Notes under the pieces: generated by a model
Seen by the model: the letters and a program-made list of their open reading frames with translations, nothing else
The model's database searches: none
What the model was told of the DNA's origin: nothing
Made by a program: the position numbers and the translations under genes
Part shown: positions 8,922-16,729 of the stretch, one piece after another
How the letters are laid out: every line of letters starts with the position of its first letter
Numbering within the stretch: position 1 is the stretch's first letter
NCBI GenBank assembly: GCA_947254025.1
Contig: CAMYBS010000001.1
Span: forward strand, 62,001 to 126,000
Origin: an uncultured Clostridia bacterium
GTDB lineage: Bacteria; Bacillota; Clostridia; Tissierellales; Peptoniphilaceae
Direction: 5' to 3'
DNA: 64,000 nucleotides

Positions 8922-8950
8922 TTGAATATTAAATATAAATATAGTATAAT
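8922..8950 (+). promoter_or_regulatory. Promoter of the alpha/beta hydrolase gene
   Basis: TTGAAT (8922-8927), exactly 17 nt, then TATAAT (8945-8950). Transcription would begin near 8957, which rules out any upstream start codon for the following gene and fixes its start at 8988. Confidence 0.7.
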
Positions 8951-8987
8951 GTTTGCAAGGAGAAGTAATATATTTATAGGTGAGAAA

Positions 8988-9887
8988 ATGGAAAAGAATT
9001 ATTTAGAATTTACTGCAAAAGATAATAAAAAGATCAAGTATTTAGAGTGGAAAGTGGAAAACCCTAAAATGTGTGTTGAAATAATCCATGGTATGCATGA
9101 TCATGCTATGAGGTATGATGAGTTTGCTAAGTTTCTCCAAGCTAACGGTATTTCTGTTTACGCTTTAGACTTAAGAGGACATGGCATGAGTGCTGTGGAC
9201 AAAGAACATTTAGGTCTTGTTCCATATACAAACGCTTGGATGAAGATGGTTGATGATATCGATGTATTAAATACTATAATTAGAAAGGAAAATCCTGATA
9301 AAAAACTAGCTATGATTGGTCAATCCATGGGATCTATACTTGCCAGGACTTATGCATATAAGTTTGGTGACTATATAGATAAGTTATTACTTTTATCATG
9401 CATTAAAAGCCCAATATTTGTAAATAAATTATTTAAATTGTTTTTAAAGCTTGCTCTTGCCAAAGAAGGTTACGATGGTAAGAACGAAGCTCTTAATAAA
9501 AAAGCCTTTGACTTTATATATAAGGCTAGTAAAGATAATATGCTAACATCAGATTCAAAAGAAAATGCTAAGTTTTTAAATGATCCTTTGTGTATCTTTG
9601 AATATAGTAACGGCTTCTTTCAAATGATTATTCACGGCACAGATAAGGCTAATAGAAAAGAGAGCTTAGATTATATTCCAAAGGACTTGCCAATATATCT
9701 ATTCACTGGAAAGAAAGATCCACTATCGAACTACGACACTGGCATAAAACAAATGTATGGACTTTTAAGAAGCAATGGTATTGATAACTTAGAGATGTAT
9801 GAGTATGAGAACCTAAAACATGATTTGCTTCATGATATTGAGAAAGAAAAAGTATATCAAGACATATTAAAAGCTCTTCTTGCTTAA
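8988..9887 (+). CDS. Alpha/beta hydrolase, monoacylglycerol lipase/lysophospholipase-like
   Basis: A 299-aa serine hydrolase. The nucleophile elbow is GQSMG near residue 105, the oxyanion-loop motif HGMHDH near residue 28, the acid is likely the Asp of TGKKDPLS, and the His lies in KHDLLHD near the C-terminus. YALDLRGHGMS is typical of the monoglyceride lipase group. No signal peptide is seen, so it should be cytoplasmic. I choose ATG 8988 (AGGTGAG site). The longer frame from 8922 begins inside the promoter's -35 box. The substrate is unknown; membrane-lipid turnover is the usual guess for this family. Confidence 0.85.
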   Translation: MEKNYLEFTAKDNKKIKYLEWKVENPKMCVEIIHGMHDHAMRYDEFAKFLQANGISVYALDLRGHGMSAVDKEHLGLVPYTNAWMKMVDDIDVLNTIIRKENPDKKLAMIGQSMGSILARTYAYKFGDYIDKLLLLSCIKSPIFVNKLFKLFLKLALAKEGYDGKNEALNKKAFDFIYKASKDNMLTSDSKENAKFLNDPLCIFEYSNGFFQMIIHGTDKANRKESLDYIPKDLPIYLFTGKKDPLSNYDTGIKQMYGLLRSNGIDNLEMYEYENLKHDLLHDIEKEKVYQDILKALLA

Positions 9888-9898
9888 GAAGAGCTTTT
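9869..9898. terminator. Bidirectional terminator between convergent genes
   Basis: Perfect 13-bp stem AAAAGCTCTTCTT / AAGAAGAGCTTTT with a GCTT loop. It overlaps the last codons of the hydrolase gene and lies 5 nt from the stop codon of the convergent phosphatase gene. T-runs on both sides let it serve both. Confidence 0.85.
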
Positions 9899-9902
9899 GC
9901 TT

Positions 9903-11012
9903 TTATTGTATATTATCTATATCAACTAAGAGCATTGCGAAGTCATCTCTTTGATCTCCGAATGCATACTGAAGAACCGCTATATCAATCGCTTTAAGAA
10001 GCTTATTTGGCTTAGAAAGTATTGTTGTTATTAATCTATCTAGCCCGAATTCTTCGCCATGAACATTTTTACTCTCAACTATACCATCTGTGTATAGTAG
10101 AAGCTTATCTCCTGCTCTTAACTTAGTTTTTTTGACTTCATAATCACTTCCCAAGTCTATGCTCATTATTGGTCTACCCTTTGCTTCCAATACAGAAATA
10201 TTGTTATCGTTAAAAATTATTGGCATAGAATTGTGACCAGCGTTTGCATAAACAAAATCTTCAGTCTTTGCATAATACACTCCGTAGAAAAGTGTTATAT
10301 ATCTGTCGCTTTGCAATGTTAGTTCCAAAAACTTATCGCTTATGTACTTAAGCGCTTTCTTTGGTTCATAATTATCCTTGTTTAAGTTTCTAACAGTCTG
10401 CCTAATAAACATTGTAAGCATAGATGCAGCAATACCATGGCCCGCAACATCCGCAATATACATTACGTATATGTCCTTTTCTATCTCAAAGATATCAAAC
10501 ATATCTCCTGATAGCGTTTCAGTCGCTTCATATAAGTAGTCTATGGCAATGTTCTTATGCTTAGTCTTTGTCGGAAGTATGTTCTTTTGAATTCTCTTAG
10601 TGATTTCCATATCGTGAAAAACATTCTCGTTGCTTTGTATAAGTTGAAGTTCAAGAACTCTTTCTCTTGTAACATCTCTAAAGACCTCTACTATGGCAAT
10701 AGGGTTCATCTTTTCATCATATATAGGCGAACACTTAACTTGATAATAATTTTCCCCAATATTTAGTTCTTTTTGAATTATCTCATTCTTTTCTATAGCA
10801 CTTGCTGTCTCACTTGTGTCAAGCTTTAGAAAATCATCCAACTCATCAGTGTTCATACCTGTTGGATCATAGCCAATAGCGTCCTTTAATGATTGATTAG
10901 CATAAAGAATCTTACCATTAATATTAACTACCTTAACCCAGTCAGCCATTGCATCAAGAACTTCTACGGAGAGTATCTTGTCTAATATTTCATCTTTTCT
11001 TTCGTTCTTCAA
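9903..11012 (-). CDS. PAS domain-SpoIIE/RsbU-type serine phosphatase
   Basis: A 369-aa cytoplasmic signalling protein. Residues about 15-120 form a PAS sensor domain (WVKVVNINGKILYANQSL, and the PAC-like IAIVEVFRDVTRERV). After a short helical linker, residues about 150-365 form a PP2C-like SpoIIE/RsbU phosphatase with LSGDMFD, IADVAGHGIAASML, YANAGHN, LLYTDGIVES and DDFAMLLV, including the metal-binding Asp/Gly positions. The start is TTG 11012, placed 8 nt after GGAG. Family members dephosphorylate anti-sigma-factor antagonists, but no RsbV/RsbW or sigma factor gene is near, so the target is unknown. The next gene upstream ends 11 nt away, suggesting co-transcription. Confidence 0.88.
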   Translation of the reverse strand: MKNERKDEILDKILSVEVLDAMADWVKVVNINGKILYANQSLKDAIGYDPTGMNTDELDDFLKLDTSETASAIEKNEIIQKELNIGENYYQVKCSPIYDEKMNPIAIVEVFRDVTRERVLELQLIQSNENVFHDMEITKRIQKNILPTKTKHKNIAIDYLYEATETLSGDMFDIFEIEKDIYVMYIADVAGHGIAASMLTMFIRQTVRNLNKDNYEPKKALKYISDKFLELTLQSDRYITLFYGVYYAKTEDFVYANAGHNSMPIIFNDNNISVLEAKGRPIMSIDLGSDYEVKKTKLRAGDKLLLYTDGIVESKNVHGEEFGLDRLITTILSKPNKLLKAIDIAVLQYAFGDQRDDFAMLLVDIDNIQ

Positions 11013-11023
11013 AATATCAGCTC

Positions 11024-12148
11024 CTATTTCTCAGGCTTCTTGCCATAAAATTGGTAGTAGTAAGTTTTTAAACTACCATTGTACAGCTTTCTGTTCTTAT
11101 CAGCCTTTCTGTCAAAATCTCTTTCAATCTTTTCATAAGATGTTAATACATACACCGACCATGTGTCTAAATTCTTAATCTTTTTGCCAAAGTCAGTATA
11201 TAGTTTTCTCAAGTCATCTTCCTCTAAACGCTTGCCATATGGTGGATTCGTTATCATAACACCATAATTATTCTTAATGTCTACATCTCTAAAGTCTTTA
11301 ACAAAGAAACGTATATCATCACTTAAACCAAGATTCTCTAGATTGTGCTTAGCTATAGCAATAGACTTATGGGAAATATCACTTGCGTCTATATATACCT
11401 TTGATTTGTAGTCGATCTTCTCCATCGCTTCCATCTTGGCTTTTTTATACAAATCTTTGTTAATAAACTTAAAATTCATACTATCGAAGTTTCTATCTAA
11501 TCCAGGAGCTATGTTTCTTGCTTGCAAAAGTGCTTCTATAGCTATAGTTCCAGAACCACAGAATGGATCTAAAAACGGTCTTTCCTTATTATAAAACGAT
11601 AGCTTAACTAAAGCAGCAGCCATAGTCTCCTTAAGAGGAGCTGCGCCTTGCATGTCTCTATATCCTCTTTTGTGAAGGCTCTCACCTGATGTATCAAGAG
11701 TTATGCTTGCTATGTCATTAAGTAGTGAAATTTCAAGTCTGTGTCTATGAGAAGACTTTGAAAACCTACTTATTTCATATTTTGTTTGAAGCTTTTTAAT
11801 GATCGCCTTCTCAGTTATCCTTTGACAGTCAGATATTGAAAATAGTTTTGACTTATGAGATCTGCCTTCAACAATAAAATTAGAATCTTCATCTAAAATT
11901 TCATTCCATGGAAGCTCATATATGCCATCAAAAAGTTCTTCAAAGCTCACTGCCTTGAAGCTCTTCAAGTTTATAAGTACTCTATCAGCACACCTTAGAT
12001 TAATATTTGCTCTTGCTATATCAATGTCACTTCCATTAAAATAAATGTGACCATTATCCGTTTTAGTAACTTCTAAACCTAAATCATTCAGTTCTCTTTT
12101 AACTATCGCCTCTAGTCCAAATGAACTAGTTGCAATTAATTCATACAT
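11024..12148 (-). CDS. THUMP-domain class I RNA methyltransferase (RlmL N-terminal-like, YpsC family)
   Basis: A 374-aa SAM-dependent methyltransferase, probably modifying a guanosine N2 of 23S rRNA. Residues about 45-155 form the RNA-binding THUMP domain; the C-terminal catalytic domain has PFCGSGTIAIEA (SAM motif I) and ITNPPYGKR (catalytic NPPY). This is the single-function Firmicute form, lacking the second methyltransferase module of E. coli RlmKL. ATG 12148 is preceded by GGAAGTGA. The exact modified base is inferred from the family and not visible in the sequence. Confidence 0.9.
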   Translation of the reverse strand: MYELIATSSFGLEAIVKRELNDLGLEVTKTDNGHIYFNGSDIDIARANINLRCADRVLINLKSFKAVSFEELFDGIYELPWNEILDEDSNFIVEGRSHKSKLFSISDCQRITEKAIIKKLQTKYEISRFSKSSHRHRLEISLLNDIASITLDTSGESLHKRGYRDMQGAAPLKETMAAALVKLSFYNKERPFLDPFCGSGTIAIEALLQARNIAPGLDRNFDSMNFKFINKDLYKKAKMEAMEKIDYKSKVYIDASDISHKSIAIAKHNLENLGLSDDIRFFVKDFRDVDIKNNYGVMITNPPYGKRLEEDDLRKLYTDFGKKIKNLDTWSVYVLTSYEKIERDFDRKADKNRKLYNGSLKTYYYQFYGKKPEK

Positions 12149-12166
12149 AATATCACTTCCAAAATA

Positions 12167-12195
12167 ATTATAACATATAATACAGCACTTCTCAA
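12167..12195 (-). promoter_or_regulatory. Promoter of the rRNA methyltransferase/PAS-phosphatase pair
   Basis: Minus-strand TTGAGA (12190-12195), 17-nt spacer ending in TGT, TATAAT (12167-12172), i.e. an extended -10 promoter. It lies 20-45 nt upstream of the start codon. Confidence 0.65.
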
Positions 12196-12286
12196 TATTA
12201 ATATGTAAAATATCATTAATTATACAATATATGTGTTAAATAAATTTGATTGGGTATATATAGTGTGACAAGGGGGGTTTGATAAT

Positions 12287-12640
12287 ATGAAATTATCAGA
12301 ATTAATTAAAAGCGCTGACTGGAAGAGCGAAAAACACGTTCCAGTTATTCACGTAGCAAAAGAAGCAGACGCATTAAAGGTATGCGTAAGTGTTGGAGAT
12401 GAAATAGCTCATCCTAATACACTTGAACACCACATAGCATGGATGAAGTTATTCTTCGTACCTGAAGGAAAGCAAGTTCCAGTTGAAGTAGCAAGTTATG
12501 TAGCATCAGCTCACGGTGAATTAGATTTATTTACTGAACCATCTATGAGCGTAAAGCTTAAAGCAGATGCAAAGGGTACTTTACTTGCACTAAGCTACTG
12601 CAACATCCATGGCTTATGGGAAAACACAGAAGTACTATAG
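12287..12640 (+). CDS. Superoxide reductase (class II, neelaredoxin type)
   Basis: A 117-aa single-domain superoxide reductase that reduces superoxide to peroxide without making oxygen, a detoxification route of anaerobes. The Fe(His)4Cys centre is complete: His17, His42 and His48 (or His49) plus the C-terminal Cys105-N-I-His108 pair. The catalytic Glu15-Lys16 next to His17 (EKHVPVI) are present. The N-terminal desulforedoxin-like Cys4 domain is absent, which defines class II. A strong AAGGGGGG site precedes ATG 12287. Monocistronic: it is followed by its own terminator and then tyrS. Electrons would come from rubredoxin, which is not encoded here. Confidence 0.94.
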   Translation: MKLSELIKSADWKSEKHVPVIHVAKEADALKVCVSVGDEIAHPNTLEHHIAWMKLFFVPEGKQVPVEVASYVASAHGELDLFTEPSMSVKLKADAKGTLLALSYCNIHGLWENTEVL

Positions 12641-12652
12641 TTTGAAAACGGC

Positions 12653-12680
12653 AAAGGTGGACTTTGGGTCCATCTTTTTT
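12653..12680 (+). terminator. Terminator after the superoxide reductase gene
   Basis: Stem AAAGGTGGAC / GTCCATCTTT (10 bp with one G-U pair), five-base loop, followed by TTTT. It separates the gene from the tyrS promoter. Confidence 0.75.
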
Positions 12681-12692
12681 CATGCCTATAGA

Positions 12693-12722
12693 TTGACAAA
12701 AGATTTATATTTATGTTATAAT
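12693..12722 (+). promoter_or_regulatory. Promoter of tyrS
   Basis: Consensus TTGACA (12693-12698), 18-nt spacer, TATAAT (12717-12722). The leader is only about 20 nt, so there is no room for a T-box, unlike many Firmicute tyrS genes. Confidence 0.8.
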
Positions 12723-12747
12723 CAAGGCAATTTAAAGGAGTGATTTT

Positions 12748-13968
12748 ATGAACGTTTTTGACGTGTTAAAAGAAAGAGGTTACATCGACAATTGTAACTA
12801 TGAAGATGACTTAAGAAAATTATTAGATAAAGAAAAAATAACATTTTATACTGGATATGACGCAACTGCCAACTCATTAACAATTGGCCACTACATAACA
12901 CTTATGGTTATGAAACACCTACAAGCTGCTGGACATAGAGCTATATGCTTAACTGGTGGTGCAACAACTATGATTGGAGACCCTTCAGGTAAACAAGATA
13001 TGAGAAAACTTCTTACTGAGGAAACTATTAACGAAAATGCTAGAATCTTCGTTGATCAGTTATCAAGATTCATTGACTTTAAAGATGGCAAAGCAATACA
13101 CGTAGACAATAAAGACTGGCTTCGTGACCTAAGATACCTAGACTTTATGAGAGATATAGGTGTTAACTTCAACGTATCTAAGATGCTTGCTTATGATTGC
13201 TACAAGAACAGAATTTCATCGGGCTTAACATTCTTTGAGATGGGCTACATGTTAATGCAAGCTTATGACTTCGTTGAGTTATATAGAGAATATGGCTGTA
13301 TTCTACAAGTTGGTGGATCAGACCAATGGGCTAACATGCTTGAAGGAACTGAGCTTATAAACAAACTTGAAGGTAAGCAAGCCTACGTAATGACTCTAAA
13401 ATTATTAACAAATGCTGATGGAGTTAAGATGGGTAAAACTGTTTCGGGCGCTGTTTGGCTTGATAGAAATAAAACTACTCCTTACGAATTATTCCAATAC
13501 TTCAGAAATGTTGATGACAGAGATGTTATTAAGTTCTTAAAGCTTCTTACTATGCTTCCAATGGAAGAGATAAATGAATTAGCTAAGCTAAAAGACAACG
13601 AAATAAATAAAGCAAAAGAAATACTTGCATATGAAATTACAAAGGACGTTCACAGTAAAGAAGATGCAGACAAAGCTTTAGAAGCTAGCCGCGCTCTATT
13701 TAGTGGATCTGCTAATTCAGAAAACATTCCAAGCACTACTATGGATAAAAAGTTATTTGAAGATGGTATAGGTCTACTAAACTTATTAAAAGAGCTTAAC
13801 CTTACTAAATCAAACTCAGAAGCAAGACAACTTATTAGTCAAGGAGGCATACTTCTTAATGGAGAAAAAGAAAGTGATGCTAGTAAAGTTATTACACTAG
13901 ATGACTTTAAAGATGGCGAGCTTTTAATTAAAAAAGGCAAAAAAGTATTTCACAAAGTTATTTATTAA
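12748..13968 (+). CDS. tyrS: Tyrosyl-tRNA synthetase
   Basis: Class I aminoacyl-tRNA synthetase (406 aa) charging tRNA-Tyr in the cytoplasm. The HIGH-type motif is LTIGHYITL near residue 45, the KMSKS loop appears as KMGKT near residue 230, and QVGGSDQW belongs to the tyrosine site. The C-terminal 65 residues form an S4 RNA-binding domain (SNSEARQLISQGGILLNGE). An AAAGGAG site lies 8 nt before ATG 12748. It is a single-gene transcription unit with its own consensus promoter and terminator. Confidence 0.98.
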   Translation: MNVFDVLKERGYIDNCNYEDDLRKLLDKEKITFYTGYDATANSLTIGHYITLMVMKHLQAAGHRAICLTGGATTMIGDPSGKQDMRKLLTEETINENARIFVDQLSRFIDFKDGKAIHVDNKDWLRDLRYLDFMRDIGVNFNVSKMLAYDCYKNRISSGLTFFEMGYMLMQAYDFVELYREYGCILQVGGSDQWANMLEGTELINKLEGKQAYVMTLKLLTNADGVKMGKTVSGAVWLDRNKTTPYELFQYFRNVDDRDVIKFLKLLTMLPMEEINELAKLKDNEINKAKEILAYEITKDVHSKEDADKALEASRALFSGSANSENIPSTTMDKKLFEDGIGLLNLLKELNLTKSNSEARQLISQGGILLNGEKESDASKVITLDDFKDGELLIKKGKKVFHKVIY

Positions 13969-13986
13969 AAATAATAATTATGCATA

Positions 13987-14014
13987 AAAATAGGGAGCTT
14001 CGGCTCCCTATTTT
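13987..14014. terminator. Bidirectional terminator between tyrS and the alkaline phosphatase gene
   Basis: A 12-bp stem, AAAATAGGGAGC / GCTCCCTATTTT, capped by a stable TTCG tetraloop. T-runs at both ends serve the two convergent genes. Confidence 0.88.
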
Positions 14015-14047
14015 AATGTGTAAGCTAATTTTATTTATTAAGTTTTA

Positions 14048-15535
14048 TTATTTTGCCCCTAAGGACTTCATAAGTTTACTATAAATTTCACTATCATGAT
14101 ATGTTCCTTCATATAATTCTGCTGTTGCGCCTAGTGCGTATATAGGCACTGGCACAGCTGTATGAGCAAATGTTGACCAGCCAATACCAGCTTTATTATC
14201 GATTATATGTGTTAGCGTAGCACTAAATGGATCATATCCTCCATATAATAAATTTGTTTCAATAGATTTAGTTCTTTTATCTTTATCTTTCATTGATTCT
14301 GCAAAAGCTGTTTTCAATTTCGCAAGTTCATAATCATTTAGCACAAATAATTCATCTTCCTTATTAGTGTTCTTATCCTTAACTATTAGTCCAAATGATT
14401 CTTTAACTAAATTTAATGCATCCTCAAAGTTAAGATTTTTATTATTTTTCTTTAATTCTTCAAATTTCTTGTCAAATTCAACATAACTTAATTTTTGTTT
14501 GTCAAATATTTCAAAATGAGTGTCATATCCTGTTCCTTGATAACCAAGGCTTAGTCCGCCTGTTTCATGATCGGCTGTAACTAGGATTAGTGTTTCATCT
14601 GGATGCTTTTTATAAAATGCAATAGCTTCTTGAACTGCATCGTCAAGCGCAAGTACTTCGTGTATTGATGAGAGTGCATCGTTTGCATGGCATGCCCAGT
14701 CAATTTTACCAGCTTCTGCCATGATAAAGAATCCCTTGTCATTGTCAAGCACTTCAATGGCTTTTCTAAGCGTATCTCTTAAAGTCATATCGCCTTTCTT
14801 TTGATCTAGTGTATACGGCATAGCGCCATCATCTTGAATTCTTTCAGTAACTGCAAATACTTTTCCAGTATTTTTGTTAATCTTTTCAAAATCTTTCTTT
14901 GTTTCAGTTACTGTGTAGCCGCTTGCTTTTAAAATATCATAAAGATCTTTTTCTTTTTTCTTCTTATCATCACCAGTTCTATGAGCTAGTGATCCTCCAG
15001 CAAAATAGTCAAATCCACTTGCTGCCATTTGCTTACCTATTTCATAATATTGTTTTCTAGAAGTAACATTAGCATAAAATGCCGCAGGAGTTGCGTGGTT
15101 TAGTGTTACAGTTGATATAATGCCTATCTTTTTGCCCTGAGCCTTCATCTTTTCAGCAACAGTAGTAACATTCTTTTGAAGATCACTTGTCTTACCTATA
15201 ACACCGGAATGAGTTTTATTACCTGAGCTTATAGCTGTAGCGGTTGAAGCTGAGTCTGGACAAAAGCTTGTAGAGTCTTCTGTATTAACAAGACCAACTG
15301 TTGGAAACTTATAAAACTCTAATGGTTTTATCTCTACTTTCTTTTTGTCTCCAGTGTAGATTTGTGCAGCATTTACTTGAGCAGCCCCCATACCATCACC
15401 TATAAACAAAAATACATACTTAGCTTTTTTAGAATTTTTACTTTCAGCAAAGCTTCTTTCACCTAAGAACGAGAAACTTGATACAAAGATAGCAAGCACT
15501 AAAATTAATAAAAAGAATTTAAAATTTTTTTTCAT
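14048..15535 (-). CDS. phoA: Secreted alkaline phosphatase
   Basis: A 495-aa phosphomonoesterase. The first 30 residues are a signal peptide (KK, a hydrophobic stretch, then SFA before ES), so the enzyme is exported. Metal and active-site motifs are present: FIGDGMGAAQ (Asp47), PDSASTATA with Ser95 as the nucleophile by alignment to E. coli DSAA, VTLNHATPAAFYANV, and VTADHETGGLSLG for zinc. It releases phosphate from organic phosphates. The upstream region has three hexamers in 11-bp phase like a PhoP site, suggesting induction by phosphate starvation. No PhoPR genes are in the window. Confidence 0.94.
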   Translation of the reverse strand: MKKNFKFFLLILVLAIFVSSFSFLGERSFAESKNSKKAKYVFLFIGDGMGAAQVNAAQIYTGDKKKVEIKPLEFYKFPTVGLVNTEDSTSFCPDSASTATAISSGNKTHSGVIGKTSDLQKNVTTVAEKMKAQGKKIGIISTVTLNHATPAAFYANVTSRKQYYEIGKQMAASGFDYFAGGSLAHRTGDDKKKKEKDLYDILKASGYTVTETKKDFEKINKNTGKVFAVTERIQDDGAMPYTLDQKKGDMTLRDTLRKAIEVLDNDKGFFIMAEAGKIDWACHANDALSSIHEVLALDDAVQEAIAFYKKHPDETLILVTADHETGGLSLGYQGTGYDTHFEIFDKQKLSYVEFDKKFEELKKNNKNLNFEDALNLVKESFGLIVKDKNTNKEDELFVLNDYELAKLKTAFAESMKDKDKRTKSIETNLLYGGYDPFSATLTHIIDNKAGIGWSTFAHTAVPVPIYALGATAELYEGTYHDSEIYSKLMKSLGAK

Positions 15536-15560
15536 GGAATTCTCCCCTTTCTTCGTATTA

Positions 15561-15614
15561 ATTATAGTTCTTATATGTTAAAAATAAATATAAAAGATGT
15601 AAACTTTTTGTAAA
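15561..15614 (-). promoter_or_regulatory. phoA promoter with Pho-box-like repeats
   Basis: Minus-strand TATAAT at 15561-15566 with no good -35. Instead there are TTTACA (15609-15614), TTTACA (15598-15603) and TTAACA (15576-15581), whose start positions differ by 11 and 22 bp. The fourth phased position, 15587-15592, reads TATATT. This matches the TT(A/C/T)ACA, 11-bp-period PhoP sites known from Bacillus. The link to PhoP is inference. Confidence 0.55.
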
Positions 15615-15671
15615 AAAAAGAGAGCGCTTTAAAATAAACACTCCTACTTTTACTCAACATTAAATTATAAT

Positions 15672-16256
15672 TTATATATTGATATTATATATATTTCTTT
15701 TTTTATTTTGTAAAAACCTTATTAGTCTTACTGTTCCTCTCCAAGTTAATATTCCCAAAATAGTAAAAATTATCGCAAATAAAATACCAACAATTAAAGC
15801 AGATATTCCTTTCAATTCATAAAATACAAAGATGAATTTAATCTTATCTAATAAGGATATATTAATAAATCCTTTTAATAATCCCATTATACCAGCTGCA
15901 AAACTTAGAATTCCCGATAAGAAGAAACCAATTGCTAATGTAAAAAGCGTTGGTATAACAGCTAGCCAAATTAATGAAGAGTATGAAAAAAATAATATAT
16001 ATTTACATAATGTTTTAAAAGATAATTTATTAGTTTTAACGAAAGCATCATCAATATAATTACCAGCCAAATCTTTTGCTGAAGGCATATTTGATATTAT
16101 CTCGCTACTAGTTTGACCAGCCTTTAATCTCTCATAAAATGAACTTTTAAGTTCCGATAAAATATCTGTCTTTTCACTTATAGGTAAATACCTTAAGTAT
16201 CTATCAACATGAGTTAAATATTTTTCTAAATCATTACTTATTTTTACATCTTGCAT
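15672..16256 (-). CDS. HAAS/DUF1700-type membrane protein
   Basis: A 194-aa protein. Residues about 8-75 are a helical HAAS-like segment (YLRYLPISEKTDILSELKSS, then MPSAKDLAGNYIDD), and the rest holds four hydrophobic stretches that probably span the membrane. Such proteins are normally encoded directly behind PadR regulators and are thought to act in signalling with them; their biochemical role is unknown. Here the gene starts 7 nt after the padR stop with its own AAGGAG site. The family assignment rests on pattern and context, so it is moderate. Confidence 0.7.
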   Translation of the reverse strand: MQDVKISNDLEKYLTHVDRYLRYLPISEKTDILSELKSSFYERLKAGQTSSEIISNMPSAKDLAGNYIDDAFVKTNKLSFKTLCKYILFFSYSSLIWLAVIPTLFTLAIGFFLSGILSFAAGIMGLLKGFINISLLDKIKFIFVFYELKGISALIVGILFAIIFTILGILTWRGTVRLIRFLQNKKRNIYNINI

Positions 16257-16263
16257 ATTAGTA

Positions 16264-16593
16264 TCACTCCTTTTCTATATCATTAATATTATCAATAAGT
16301 TTACACCAATCACACTTAAGTTTGTCTAAATATAAATTTCCAGATTTTGTTATTCTATAGTACTTTCTTGGTGGTGTACCTTCTTCTATGTTTTGCCAAT
16401 AAGAATCAAGGTAATTATTTTTTAGTAACCTTCTAAGTAATGGATACATTGTGCTTTCATTTGTATTAAGCATAGTATATTTGTTTAAAGTTTGTATTAA
16501 TTCGTAACCATATCTATCGCATTTATTAATTAATAACAATACAGCATACTCTAAGGTGCCTCTTTTAATTTGTGAAATCCATTCCGTATTCAT
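16264..16593 (-). CDS. PadR family transcriptional regulator
   Basis: A 109-aa winged-helix repressor of the short PadR (subfamily 2) type. The sequence shows KRGTLEYAVLLLINKCDRYGYELIQ over residues 9-33, the NESTMYPLLRRL recognition helix region near residue 50, and PPRKYYRITKSGNLYLD forming the wing. It is co-transcribed with the membrane protein behind it. Direct repeats in its own promoter suggest autorepression. The inducing signal is unknown; other PadR proteins respond to phenolics, antibiotics or envelope stress. Confidence 0.9.
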   Translation of the reverse strand: MNTEWISQIKRGTLEYAVLLLINKCDRYGYELIQTLNKYTMLNTNESTMYPLLRRLLKNNYLDSYWQNIEEGTPPRKYYRITKSGNLYLDKLKCDWCKLIDNINDIEKE

Positions 16594-16608
16594 TTTATAC
16601 TCCTTTCA

Positions 16609-16661
16609 TATATACATTGCTTGTCTATATACATTGTACTACACAGTATAATTAATGTCAA
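16609..16661 (-). promoter_or_regulatory. padR promoter with direct-repeat operator candidate
   Basis: Minus-strand TTGACA (16656-16661), 17-nt spacer, TACAAT (16633-16638). An 11-bp direct repeat, TATATACATTG in plus orientation, occurs at 16609-16619 and 16626-16636, overlapping the -10 box and the likely start site. It is a plausible PadR autoregulatory site. Confidence 0.6.
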
Positions 16662-16671
16662 TATATTTTAT

Positions 16672-16706
16672 AAAAAAACCTCTCTACCATTATTTAGTAG
16701 AGAGGT
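16672..16706 (-). terminator. Terminator of pepF
   Basis: 10-bp stem ACCTCTCTAC / GTAGAGAGGT with a 9-base loop. On the minus strand it is followed by a run of seven T, giving a strong intrinsic terminator after the pepF stop codon. Confidence 0.88.
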
Positions 16707-16729
16707 AAAATAATTTATTTATTATATAA

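Noticed and set aside
8922..8987. N-terminal extension of the alpha/beta hydrolase
   Set aside because: Its TTG start is the -35 box and the extension contains the -10 box; the ATG at 8988 has a proper ribosome site.
12722..12747. T-box leader for tyrS (also looked for at ileS)
   Set aside because: The tyrS leader is about 20 nt and ileS follows the previous gene by 3 nt, so no T-box fits.
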